A stretch of DNA of 64,000 bases from Streptomyces sp. NK08204 (GTDB lineage: Bacteria > Actinomycetota > Actinomycetes > Streptomycetales > Streptomycetaceae). Below are positions 51,289 through 59,339 of this stretch, one piece after another (within the stretch, counting starts at the first letter, position 1; every line of letters starts with the position of its first letter). The position numbers and the translations under genes were made by a program. Under the pieces are notes generated by a model that saw nothing but the letters and a program-made list of their open reading frames with translations, did no database searches and was not told the origin of the DNA. The stretch covers positions 1 to 64,000 of the forward strand of contig NZ_JAINVF010000021.1 in the NCBI RefSeq assembly GCF_020400585.1, read 5' to 3'.

Positions 51289-51430
51289 GCGTGCGTCCGG
51301 GACGTCCCCGGCACGGCCTGGGTGGTGGACGGCAGGACCAACCGTGTCGTGGTCACCGTCGAGGGCACGTGTCCAAGACCGGGATCGCCGGGACCGAGCC
51401 GCAGCCGGGCGCCGGCTCCGGTGTGCCGAT
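51289..51430 (+). pseudogene. Relic of a second streptogrisin propeptide
   Basis: The translation VPGTAWVVDGRTNRVVVTVEGT closely parallels the upstream protease propeptide VDGTAWYTDQATGRVVVTADST; after a frame change, VSKTGIAGTE parallels VTKAGVARIE. The rest of the gene is absent and a C-rich microsatellite follows. This indicates a tandem duplicate that decayed. Confidence 0.6.
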
Positions 51431-51469
51431 CACCCACTCGGCACCCGCACTCTCACCTCCCTCACCCTC

Positions 51470-51540
51470 ACCCTTGCCCCGCACCCCCGCGCCCCCGCAC
51501 CCCCGCGCCCCCGCACCCCCGCACCCTCGCGCTCCCGCGT
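51470..51540. repeat. C-rich microsatellite
   Basis: Repeats of roughly 8 bp (CCCCCGCA / CCCCCGCG alternating, about seven units) with one strand almost purely C and G. It sits between the protease relic and dnaE2 and no coding function is supported. Confidence 0.75.
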
Positions 51541-51666
51541 GCCGGGTGCCGATGGTCCGGGATACCCCGCGGTCCGGACGGCCGGGTGTTTGCGCAGGTC
51601 GGAGGCGCAAGGACGGGTGTCGTACACATGTTCGGGAATGGAGGTATGGTGGGATGAGGAAGTTGG

Positions 51667-51678
51667 GAACTGATGTTC
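51667..51678. promoter_or_regulatory. LexA (SOS) box upstream of dnaE2
   Basis: GAACTGATGTTC fits the actinobacterial SOS box GAAC-N4-GTTC exactly and is flanked by G on both sides. It is 38 bp before the dnaE2 start, in the right place to repress it until DNA damage. Confidence 0.85.
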
Positions 51679-51715
51679 GAGAGCCGTTCGGGGCTCACGA
51701 GTGCGGGAGGTGCGT

Positions 51716-54700
51716 GTGCCGGGCTTCGCGCATCTGCACACCGTCTCCGGGTTCTCTCTGAGGTACGGCGCCTCGCATCCGGAGCGGCTGGCCGAGCGCG
51801 CCGCGGAACGGGGCATGGACGCCCTCGCCCTCACCGACCGCGACACCCTCGCCGGCGCCGTCCGCTTCGCCAAGGCCTGCGCCAGGGCGGGCGTGCGCCC
51901 GCTGTTCGGCGTGGACCTGGCCGTGGCCGGGCCGGAGACCGTACAGATGGAGAGGCGCCGCGCCCCCGTGCGCGGCGGCGCCTTCGTCGACGAGTCGGCG
52001 CCCCGGGTGACCTTCCTCGCCCGGGACGGCGCCCGCGGCTGGGCGAGCCTGTGCCGGATCGTCACCGCGGCGCACCGGAGCGAGGGCGGCAAGGGCGGCG
52101 CGGGCACGCCGCTGCTGCCCTGGTCCGACCATCACGGCGACGGCCTCACCGTCCTGCTCGGCCCCGCCTCCGACGTGGGCCGTGCCCTCGCCGCGGGCCG
52201 CCCCGACCGTGCCGCGAAGCTCCTCGCCCCCTGGCGCGAGGTCTACGGCGACGCCCTGCGCCTGGAGGCCGTCTGCCATGGCCGCAAGGGCACCGGCCCC
52301 GGCTCCCTGCGCCTGGCCGCCCGTACCCTCGGCTTCGCCGCCGAGCAGCGGATCCGGCCGGTGCTCGGCAACGCCGTCCGCTACGCTGACCCCGGCCAGG
52401 GGCCGGTCGCCGACATCCTGGACGCCGCTCGCCGCCTGGTCCCGATCGACGCCGTCGGGGAACCGGACTCCGGCGAGGCCTGGCTGAAGGGCGCGGACGC
52501 CATGTTCCAGATCGCCGAGCGGGTGGTGGAGGCGGCCGGCTACCGGCGTGACACCGCCCACCGGCTGATGGAGCAGACCGTGGCCGCGGCGGCCGAGTGC
52601 CTGGTCGACCCCGAGGACGACCTCGGTATCGGCACCGTCCACTTCCCCGAGCCGCACCTCGTCGGCGCCGGTCGCCGCACCGCCCAGCGTGCGCTGGCCT
52701 CCCGGGCGGCGGCGGGCATGGTGCGGTACGGCTATACCGGCCGCCGGGAGTACTGGGAGCGGATGCACCACGAGCTGGACATCATCGCCCACCACGGCTT
52801 CGCCTCCTACTTCCTGACGGTCGCCCAAGTGGTCGACGACGTGCGGAAGATGGGCATCCGGGTGGCCGCACGCGGCTCCGGCGCCGGCTCCCTCGTCAAC
52901 CACCTTCTCGGTATCGCGCACGCCGACCCGCTCGAGCACGGGCTGCTGATGGAGCGCTTCCTGTCCAAGCAGCGGGTCGTACTGCCGGACATCGACATCG
53001 ACGTGGAGTCCGCACGCCGCCTGGAGGTCTACCGGGCGATCATCGGCCGGTTCGGCACCGAGCGCGTCGCGACCGTCTCCATGCCGGAGACCTACCGGGT
53101 CCGGCACGCCGTCCGTGACGTGGGCGCCGCCCTGTCCATGGACCCCGCCGAGATCGACCGTGTGGCCAAATCCTTCCCGCACATCCGGGCCCGGGACGCC
53201 CGCGCGGCGCTGGAGGAACTGCCCGAACTCCGGCGGCTGGCCGGGGAGAAGGAGAAGTACGGCAGGCTCTGGGAGCTGGTCGAGGCCCTCGACGCCCTCC
53301 CGCGCGGAGTCGCCATGCATCCGTGCGGGGTGCTCCTGTCCGACGCCTCCCTCCTCGCCCGCACGCCGGTGGTGCCGACCAGTGGTGAGGGCTTGCCCAT
53401 GTCGCAGTTCGACAAGGAGGACGTGGAGGACCTCGGACTGCTCAAGCTCGATGTGCTCGGTGTGCGGATGCAGTCGGCGATGGCGCACGCGGTCGCCGAG
53501 GTGGAGCGGGCGGCGGGCGAGCGGATCGACCTGGACGCGCTGCCGCCGGGCGACCCGGCGACGTACCGGCTCATCCGCTCCACCGAGACGCTCGGCTGCT
53601 TCCAGATCGAGTCGCCGGGCCAGCGGGACCTGGTGGGGCGGCTGCAGCCGGCCACCTTCCACGACCTGGTCGTGGACATCTCGCTCTTCCGGCCCGGCCC
53701 GGTCGCCGCCGACATGGTGCGGCCGTTCGTCGAGGCACGGCACGGCCGGGCGCCGGTGCGCTATCCGCACCCGGACCTGGAGGGGCCGCTGAAGGGGACG
53801 TACGGGGTCGTCGTCTTCCACGAGCAGATCATCGACATCGTCGCCATCATGACCGGCTGCGGGCGAGGCGAGGCGGACCGTGTCCGGCGCGGGCTGTCCG
53901 ACCGGGAGATGCAGGGGCGGATCAAGATGTGGTTCGCCCAGCATGCGGCGGAGCGCGGCTACGACGCAGAAACGATTCAGCGGACCTGGGGGATCGTCGA
54001 GGCGTTCGGGTCCTACGGCTTCTGCAAGGCGCACGCGGTCGCCTTCGCCGTACCGACCTACCAGTCGGCGTGGCTGAAGGCCCATCACCCGGCCGCTTTC
54101 TACGCCGGACTGCTCACGCACGACCCCGGGATGTACCCGAAGCGGCTGCTGCTGGCGGACGCGCGGCGGCGCGGGGTGCCGATCCTGCCGTTGGACGTGA
54201 ACGTGTCGGGGGTCGCACATCGTGTCGAACTGGTGTCTGAAACGCCTGGGTCCCCCGGGTTCCTTGGATCGCCCACCTGGGGACTCCGGCTCGCCCTCTG
54301 TGACGTGCACGGCATCAGCCGGGCCGAGGCCGAGCGGATCGCGGACGGGCAGCCGTACTCCTCCCTGCTGGACTTCTGGGAGCGGGCCCGCCCGAGCCGT
54401 CCTCTTGCCCAGCGGCTCGCCCAGGTCGGGGCACTGGACGCCTTCGGCGCCAACCGCCGTGACCTGCAACTGCATGTGGCCGAGCTGCACCGGGGCACCC
54501 GGGGCGCAGGGGGCGGCCAGCTCCCCCTCGCCGGCGGCCGCAGGACGGCCTCGGCCGGGCTGCCCGACCTGACCTCGGAGGAGCGGCTCAGCGCCGAACT
54601 TGGCGTGCTGTCCATGGATGCCTCGCGCAACCTGATGGACGACCACCGGGAGTTCCTCGCCGAACTGGGCGTGCTCTCGGCGCGCCGGCTGCGCACGGCC

Positions 54701-55273
54701 CGGCACGGGGAGACCGTGCTGGTCGCGGGCGCCAAGGCGGCCACCCAGACCCCGCCGGTCCGATCCGGCAAGCGGGTCATCTTCTCCACGCTGGACGACG
54801 GCACGGGCCTGGTCGACCTCGCCTTCTTCGACGACTCCCACGACGCCTGCGCGCACACCGTCTTCCACTCCTGGCTGCTGCTGGTGCGCGGAGTGGTGCA
54901 GCGGCGCGGCCCGCGCAGCCTCAGTGTGGTGGGCTCCGCCGCCTGGAACCTCGCCGAGCTGGCCGAACTACGCGCCGAGGGCGGTCTCGACGAGGTGGCG
55001 GCCCGGCTGGCGGCTCCCGTCCCGGGGCGGCCGGAGGAGCCGGGGCGGCCGGAGGAGCCGGGGCGGCCGGGGGAGTCTGGGCAACCGGCGCAGCCGGAGC
55101 AGCCGGGGCGGCGGTCGGGCGGTGGCGATCCGACGGGCGGGCGCCGGATCCATCTGCCGACCGGTTACGAGATGCATCCGTGGGCCGATCTGCGGCCCGC
55201 GGGCCAGGAGGCCGCACAAGGGCCTGCGGCGATACGGAAGTTGTGGCACCAGAGCCCGGGGAGTGCGGGATGA
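51716..55273 (+). CDS. dnaE2: Error-prone DNA polymerase DnaE2 (C-family alpha subunit)
   Basis: A damage-inducible translesion polymerase subunit of 1185 residues. It starts with a PHP domain (FAHLHTVSGFSLRYGASHP, LALTDRD); polymerase active-site stretches RGSGAGSLVNHLLGI and LPDIDIDVE supply catalytic aspartates, followed by ETLGCFQIESPGQ, an HhH region, an OB fold (TVLVAGAKAATQTPP) and a short C-terminus. An in-frame 18-bp repeat (PGRPEE units, 55019-55085) lies in the C-terminal linker. GTG 51716 is 5 bases after GGGAGG; GTG 51701 and 51710 are alternatives. A LexA box precedes it; the stop overlaps the ImuB-like start. Confidence 0.95.
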   Translation: MPGFAHLHTVSGFSLRYGASHPERLAERAAERGMDALALTDRDTLAGAVRFAKACARAGVRPLFGVDLAVAGPETVQMERRRAPVRGGAFVDESAPRVTFLARDGARGWASLCRIVTAAHRSEGGKGGAGTPLLPWSDHHGDGLTVLLGPASDVGRALAAGRPDRAAKLLAPWREVYGDALRLEAVCHGRKGTGPGSLRLAARTLGFAAEQRIRPVLGNAVRYADPGQGPVADILDAARRLVPIDAVGEPDSGEAWLKGADAMFQIAERVVEAAGYRRDTAHRLMEQTVAAAAECLVDPEDDLGIGTVHFPEPHLVGAGRRTAQRALASRAAAGMVRYGYTGRREYWERMHHELDIIAHHGFASYFLTVAQVVDDVRKMGIRVAARGSGAGSLVNHLLGIAHADPLEHGLLMERFLSKQRVVLPDIDIDVESARRLEVYRAIIGRFGTERVATVSMPETYRVRHAVRDVGAALSMDPAEIDRVAKSFPHIRARDARAALEELPELRRLAGEKEKYGRLWELVEALDALPRGVAMHPCGVLLSDASLLARTPVVPTSGEGLPMSQFDKEDVEDLGLLKLDVLGVRMQSAMAHAVAEVERAAGERIDLDALPPGDPATYRLIRSTETLGCFQIESPGQRDLVGRLQPATFHDLVVDISLFRPGPVAADMVRPFVEARHGRAPVRYPHPDLEGPLKGTYGVVVFHEQIIDIVAIMTGCGRGEADRVRRGLSDREMQGRIKMWFAQHAAERGYDAETIQRTWGIVEAFGSYGFCKAHAVAFAVPTYQSAWLKAHHPAAFYAGLLTHDPGMYPKRLLLADARRRGVPILPLDVNVSGVAHRVELVSETPGSPGFLGSPTWGLRLALCDVHGISRAEAERIADGQPYSSLLDFWERARPSRPLAQRLAQVGALDAFGANRRDLQLHVAELHRGTRGAGGGQLPLAGGRRTASAGLPDLTSEERLSAELGVLSMDASRNLMDDHREFLAELGVLSARRLRTARHGETVLVAGAKAATQTPPVRSGKRVIFSTLDDGTGLVDLAFFDDSHDACAHTVFHSWLLLVRGVVQRRGPRSLSVVGSAAWNLAELAELRAEGGLDEVAARLAAPVPGRPEEPGRPEEPGRPGESGQPAQPEQPGRRSGGGDPTGGRRIHLPTGYEMHPWADLRPAGQEAAQGPAAIRKLWHQSPGSAG

Positions 55274-56274
55274 CCATCCTCTGCGTACGTTTCCAGCTGA
55301 CGCCGGAGCGCGAGGCTGCCCTGCCCGGACTGCTCCGCCTGCTGGAGGAGTTCACCCCGGTCGTCGAGGGACTGCCCCCGGACGGAGTGCTCGCCGATCT
55401 GCGCGGTGCCGAGCGCTACTTCGGCCGCGGTGCCGTGGAACTGGCGGCGGTGATCCGGGTCCGGTCCCTCGCGCTGTACGGCGTCGACTGCGCGATCGGC
55501 GCCGGGCCGGGCCCGATGCTGGCCCGGGTGGCGCTGCGCGACGCCCGGCCCGGGGTGACCTGTGCCGTATCCGAAGAACCGGGCGCCGTCGCGCAGTTCC
55601 TCGCCGGCCGGCCCGTGTCCGCGCTGCCCGGTGTCGGCGCGGCGACCGCCCGCACCCTGTGCGAGTACGGGCTGGACACCCTCGGCCTGGTCGCCGCCGC
55701 GCCCCTGTCCACGCTCCAGCGGCTGATCGGCGCGAAGGCGGGCCGCGAGCTGCGCGAGAAGGCGAACGGCATCGACCGGGGCCGGGTCGTGCCGAACGCC
55801 GTCTCCCGCTCTCTCGCCGCTGAACGTCCCTTTGCCAGTGACGAGTTGAACCCGGACCGGCACCGCAGGGCACTGCTGTCGGCAGCCGAGGAGATCGGCG
55901 CCCGGCTGCGCGCGGGGGAGAAGGTCTGCCACACCCTGACTCTCACCGTCCGCTACGCCGACCTGCGCCGCGCTCGAGCGGGAGGAGGAACCTGCGACTC
56001 GACCACGCGCAGCCGCACCCTCACCGAGCCGACCGCGCACTCCGCGGCCCTGACGAAGGCGGCTTACGGCATGTACGAGGCGCTCGGGCTCCAGCGCGCC
56101 CGGGTCCGTGCGCTCGCCCTGCGCGCCGAGGGTCTGACCCCCGCCTACCGGGCGTCGTACCAGCTCACCTTCGACCCCGTGGACGACAAGGTCCGCCGCA
56201 TCGAGGAGGTCGCGGACCGCGCACGGGCCAGGTTCGGCCCGCGCGCGGTGCTGCCGGGCGCGCTGGCCGCGTGA
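55270..56274 (+). CDS. ImuB-like Y-family polymerase homologue lacking palm catalytic residues
   Basis: A 334-residue protein with Y-family thumb and little-finger features (VSALPGVGAATARTLCEYGLDTLG helix-hairpin-helix, SRSLAAERPFAS, HRRALLSAAEEIGARLRA). The N-terminal palm motif that normally holds DxD reads CVRFQLT, and the SxDE motif reads PPDGVLADLRG, so the acidic active site is missing. ImuB of mycobacteria has the same defect and acts as a beta-clamp adaptor for DnaE2. ATG 55270 overlaps the dnaE2 stop (ATGA), so the two should be made together under the LexA box. No imuA' gene is adjacent. Confidence 0.85.
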   Translation: MTILCVRFQLTPEREAALPGLLRLLEEFTPVVEGLPPDGVLADLRGAERYFGRGAVELAAVIRVRSLALYGVDCAIGAGPGPMLARVALRDARPGVTCAVSEEPGAVAQFLAGRPVSALPGVGAATARTLCEYGLDTLGLVAAAPLSTLQRLIGAKAGRELREKANGIDRGRVVPNAVSRSLAAERPFASDELNPDRHRRALLSAAEEIGARLRAGEKVCHTLTLTVRYADLRRARAGGGTCDSTTRSRTLTEPTAHSAALTKAAYGMYEALGLQRARVRALALRAEGLTPAYRASYQLTFDPVDDKVRRIEEVADRARARFGPRAVLPGALAA

Positions 56275-56304
56275 CGGGCGTCCTCCCGGACGCCTTCTCG
56301 TGGC

Positions 56305-56679
56305 TCAGTTGGCCCAGGGCGGCGTCAGACGGGTGCCGTCGGTCAGCTCCGCCGTGAGGCCGACGGAGGTGGTGACCCAGGAGACGGCCGTGTGATCGGT
56401 CGGGTTCTCCACGGCGAGGGTCGCACCGGCGTTGACGATCACCGTGTCTCCGGCGGAGACCCGCTCCGTGTGGCCGTCGAGGGTGATCAGCAGTTCTCCG
56501 ATGAGCAGGTGGAAGATCTCCTCGTGGCTGACGGTGTGGGCGGGCGCCCTGGTGCCCGCGGGGATCTCCCCGCGCCAGGCAGCCAGCTCCTTGCTGCCGG
56601 TCCGGCGGGTGGCGTACGAGACGAAGCGGGCGCCGTGGATCTCGTGGGTCACGGACTCGGATGCGCGGACGACGGGCAT
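56305..56679 (-). CDS. Small cupin-domain protein
   Basis: The 124-residue single-domain cupin has motif 1 remnants (PAHTVSHEEIFHLLIGELLITLDG: His, His-x-Glu) and motif 2 (AGDTVIVNAGATLAVENP, in which the usual metal-binding His is replaced by Asn), so metal binding may be weak. Role unknown; often such proteins are isomerases, dioxygenases or stress proteins. GGAG precedes the ATG. It is divergent from a MarR gene, and the promoter region carries two palindromes, so it is the likely MarR target. Confidence 0.85.
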   Translation of the reverse strand: MPVVRASESVTHEIHGARFVSYATRRTGSKELAAWRGEIPAGTRAPAHTVSHEEIFHLLIGELLITLDGHTERVSAGDTVIVNAGATLAVENPTDHTAVSWVTTSVGLTAELTDGTRLTPPWAN

Positions 56680-56712
56680 GACGGTGATCTCCGTTCGGTC
56701 GGCAATCGGTGT

Positions 56713-56761
56713 TGGTCAAGCTGCTTGACCATCTGGTGCGTATGGTCAAGCAGCTTGACCA
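56713..56761. promoter_or_regulatory. Twin 19-bp palindromic operators of the MarR regulator
   Basis: TGGTCAAGCTGCTTGACCA (56713-56731) and TGGTCAAGCAGCTTGACCA (56743-56761) are each perfectly symmetric around the centre base and start exactly 30 bp apart, close to three helical turns. They fill the gap between the cupin and MarR starts; a half-site (TGTCAAG) follows. TCAAG/CTTGA arms are typical of MarR-family sites. Confidence 0.9.
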
Positions 56762-56788
56762 ATCTGTCAAGGGTGCTTCAATGCCCCT

Positions 56789-57235
56789 GTGCAGAACTCC
56801 GAAGCCATGGCCCTGTCCGCCGCCCTGCTCGCTGCGGCCGGCGATCTGACGCAGCGCATCCATGACGGAGTCGTGGCCCGCGGCTTCACCGATCTCCGGC
56901 CCGCCCACGGTTTCGCCTTCGCGCGGCTCGCGCCGGACGGCGCCACCGTCAGTGACCTCGCCGCGCACCTGGGGGTCACCAAGCAGGCCGCGAGTCAACT
57001 GGTGGACGAGATCGTCCGCAAGGGGTACGCCGAGCGGAGGCCGCATCCCGGGGACGCGCGGGCCCGGCTGATCGTGCTGACCGAGCGCGGGTGGGCCTGC
57101 ACCCGGGCGGCCGAGGCGGCGGCTGCCGACGTCGTGGGAGTGTGGGTCGAACTGCTGGGCGAGGGTGAAGTGCACGCGTTGCGGGACCGTTTGGCGCGGA
57201 TCGCTCCCTATGGTCCGATCAGGCCTTCCTGGTGA
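56789..57235 (+). CDS. MarR-family transcriptional regulator
   Basis: A 148-residue winged-helix repressor. The DNA-binding region is TVSDLAAHLGVTKQAASQLVDEIVRKGYAERRPHPGDARARLIVLTERG (short parts: HLGVTKQAASQLV, DARARLIVLT). Dimerisation helices flank it. Ligand unknown. GTG 56789 has no ribosome binding site. It probably represses itself and the divergent cupin gene through the twin palindromes. Confidence 0.92.
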   Translation: MQNSEAMALSAALLAAAGDLTQRIHDGVVARGFTDLRPAHGFAFARLAPDGATVSDLAAHLGVTKQAASQLVDEIVRKGYAERRPHPGDARARLIVLTERGWACTRAAEAAAADVVGVWVELLGEGEVHALRDRLARIAPYGPIRPSW

Positions 57236-57364
57236 GCGTGCTGACCGTCCATCAGTGATGCGGGGGTGGTGAGAGCGCCCCGGGATGTTACCGACAGTTT
57301 TTACCGACGCGTAACTTCACATCCGAACTACTCACCCGTAACTTGACGAGTGAACAGCATCCAC

Positions 57365-57378
57365 GTGATCCGGATCAC
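57365..57378. promoter_or_regulatory. 14-bp palindrome in the lipase leader
   Basis: GTGATCCGGATCAC is perfectly symmetric and lies 48 bp before the lipase start. Just upstream are direct repeats TTACCGAC (57287-57307 region) and CGTAACTT (twice, about 27-30 bp apart). Together they look like a regulated promoter. Confidence 0.5.
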
Positions 57379-57426
57379 TGGGTTGAGTTGTCCCCCACCT
57401 CCCCTGAGCCGCAAGGAGATCACCCG

Positions 57427-58290
57427 ATGCTGCCCTGGAAGCGAGTCCTCAGACCGCTTGCCGCGCTGCTGCTGACCGCAGCCGTCGCCGCCGTACCCGC
57501 CGCCACCGCGCACGCCACCGACGCGGCGCCGACCAGCGGCTGGAACGACTGGTCCTGCAAGCCCTCCGCCGCACACCCCCGCCCCGTCGTCCTCGTCCAC
57601 GGCACGCTGGGCAACTCCGTGGACAACTGGCTGGCCCTCGCGCCCTACCTGAAGGACCGCGGATACTGCGTCTACTCCCTGGACTACGGTCAACTGCCCG
57701 GCGTGCCCGTCTTCTACGGCCTCGGGCCCATCGACCAGTCGGCGCAGCAGCTGTCCGACTTCGTCGACAAGGTGCTCGGCGCGACCGGAGCCGCCAAGGC
57801 CGACCTGGTCGGCCACTCGCAGGGTGGCATGATGCCCCGTTACTACCTGAAGTTCCTCGGCGGAGCCGCCAAGGTGAACTCCCTCGTGGGCATCGCCCCC
57901 GACAATCACGGCGCCACGCTGAGCGGCCTGACCAACCTGCTGCCGTACTTCCCCGGCGCCGAGGACCTGATCAAGGACACCACCCCCGGGCTCGCCGACC
58001 AGGTTCCCGGCTCCGCCTTCCTCACCAAGCTCAACGCGGACGGCGACACGGTCCCCGGAGTGCACTACACGGTCATCGCCACCAAGTACGACGAGGTGGC
58101 CACGCCCTGGCAGAGCCAGTACCTGAACGGCTCGGACGTCCACAACGTCCTGCTCCAGGACCTGTGTCCGCTCGACCTGTCCGAGCACGTGGCGATCGCC
58201 ACCTTCGACCGCATCGCCTTCCACGAGGTGGCCAACGCGCTCGACCCGGCCCATGCCACCAGCACCACCTGCGCGTCCGCCTTCAGCTGA
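57427..58290 (+). CDS. Secreted alpha/beta-hydrolase lipase (LipA/Lipase_2 type)
   Basis: A 287-residue pre-protein. The signal peptide (MLPWKRVLRPLAALLLTAAV) ends near residue 30 (AHA). PVVLVHGTLGNSVDNW forms the oxyanion region, the nucleophile is Ser131 in GHSQG, a later Asp lies in KYDEVATPW, and His lies in LSEHVAIATF. Cys pairs (44/81 and near the C-terminus) fit the disulphides of Streptomyces exfoliatus-type lipases. It hydrolyses extracellular triglycerides or esters. AAGGAG lies 9 bases before the ATG. A terminator follows. Confidence 0.92.
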   Translation: MLPWKRVLRPLAALLLTAAVAAVPAATAHATDAAPTSGWNDWSCKPSAAHPRPVVLVHGTLGNSVDNWLALAPYLKDRGYCVYSLDYGQLPGVPVFYGLGPIDQSAQQLSDFVDKVLGATGAAKADLVGHSQGGMMPRYYLKFLGGAAKVNSLVGIAPDNHGATLSGLTNLLPYFPGAEDLIKDTTPGLADQVPGSAFLTKLNADGDTVPGVHYTVIATKYDEVATPWQSQYLNGSDVHNVLLQDLCPLDLSEHVAIATFDRIAFHEVANALDPAHATSTTCASAFS

Positions 58291-58299
58291 CCGGAGCCG

Positions 58300-58332
58300 G
58301 GGCCTGTCCGGCCTGAGCCGCCGGACAGGCCC
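58300..58332 (+). terminator. 12-bp perfect hairpin after the lipase gene
   Basis: GGGCCTGTCCGG / CCGGACAGGCCC with a 9-base loop, 9 bp after the stop codon. Confidence 0.88.
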
Positions 58333-58458
58333 TCACCCCTGGGGACGGTGACCCCCGGGGCACCGTGAAATCCCCTACGGCGCACGGCGGATGCGGGTCC
58401 GTCCGGCCGGAGCTCGAAGACGTGCTGAGGCTGCGCTCAAGCAGGTACCGTGCGCGAG

Positions 58459-58908
58459 ATGACAGACGAACTGATCCGCCCGGCCGGCCCCCACGACGTA
58501 CCGGCCATCAAGTGCGTGACCGACGCGGCGTACCACCACTACATCGAGCGCATCGGAGTGGTGCCGCAGCCCATGGAGGCGGACCACACTGCGGACGTGG
58601 CAGCGGGCAGGGTGTTCGTCACCGGGGAGCCGGTGACCGGGCTGGTCGTCATCGACGCCCACGACGACCACCTGTTCCTCGACAGCATCGCCGTCCACCC
58701 CGACGCGCACGGCAAGGGAGTCGGCCGGCGGCTGCTGCACTTCGTCGAGGCACACGCGGGTGAGCTGGGCCTCGATGAGATCAGGCTCTACACCAACGCG
58801 ATGATGTGGGAGAACCAGAAGATCTACCCGCGGTACGGCTATGAGGTCGTGGAACGCCGTGTCGACGGCCCCTACGACCGCATCCACTACCGCAAACGGC
58901 TGGGCTGA
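58459..58908 (+). CDS. GNAT-family N-acetyltransferase
   Basis: A 149-residue acetyl-CoA-dependent transferase. Motif A is LDSIAVHPDAHGKGVGRRLLHFVEAHA (short part: HGKGVG binds the CoA pyrophosphate), and the C-terminal IYPRYGYEVVERR is motif B. Substrate unknown. TACCGT (58446-58451) lies 7 bases before ATG 58459 and there is no ribosome binding site, so a leaderless transcript is likely; GTG 58450 is a less likely start. Confidence 0.9.
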   Translation: MTDELIRPAGPHDVPAIKCVTDAAYHHYIERIGVVPQPMEADHTADVAAGRVFVTGEPVTGLVVIDAHDDHLFLDSIAVHPDAHGKGVGRRLLHFVEAHAGELGLDEIRLYTNAMMWENQKIYPRYGYEVVERRVDGPYDRIHYRKRLG

Positions 58909-58934
58909 GGCGGGACTGCGGGACGCTCGGCGGG

Positions 58935-59090
58935 TCAGGCGTCCGGCCACCAGGTGCGTGCGATGTCCTTCCGCACCTCCGGGCGCGGCTGCGGACATCC
59001 CGCGGGGGGTTCTTCCGCCTCCTCGCGGGCCTCGCGGAGCCGGCGGCTGTCCGTCTTCTTCAGGGGCTTCTGCACGGTCATGCGGCGCAT
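58935..59090 (-). CDS. Small basic protein (51 residues), hypothetical
   Basis: A short minus-strand reading frame with excellent GC third-position bias and GGAGG 5 bases before its ATG at 59090. It begins MRRMTVQKPLKK, has a charged helix (SRRLREAREEAEEPP) and ends VRKDIARTWWPDA. There is no signal peptide. Probably a real small gene, as the codon bias and ribosome binding site agree, but no family is recognised. It overlaps no other supported gene. Confidence 0.55.
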   Translation of the reverse strand: MRRMTVQKPLKKTDSRRLREAREEAEEPPAGCPQPRPEVRKDIARTWWPDA

Positions 59091-59339
59091 GGCTGCCTCC
59101 TTCAGTGCCTACCCGAGATCCGGACGGTCACGGAGGTAGACCCTTTCGGCGAGGGTTCCTCATCGGTGCCCGACTGTCAGTGGCAGATGTCACTCCCGGG
59201 ACATGACGAGCGAGAGTGAGTCCACGGTTGCTCCCGGGCCGGGGCGGACCGGGACGCTGCCGCCGAGACCTTCGACGACGAGCCCGACCACGGCCTGCAC
59301 GACCCTCACGTGCGTGCCGACGGGGCGGACAGACTTCGT

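Noticed and set aside
51695..54868. 1057-codon open frame opposite dnaE2
   Set aside because: Composition artefact of high G+C antisense to dnaE2; no domain or start signal.
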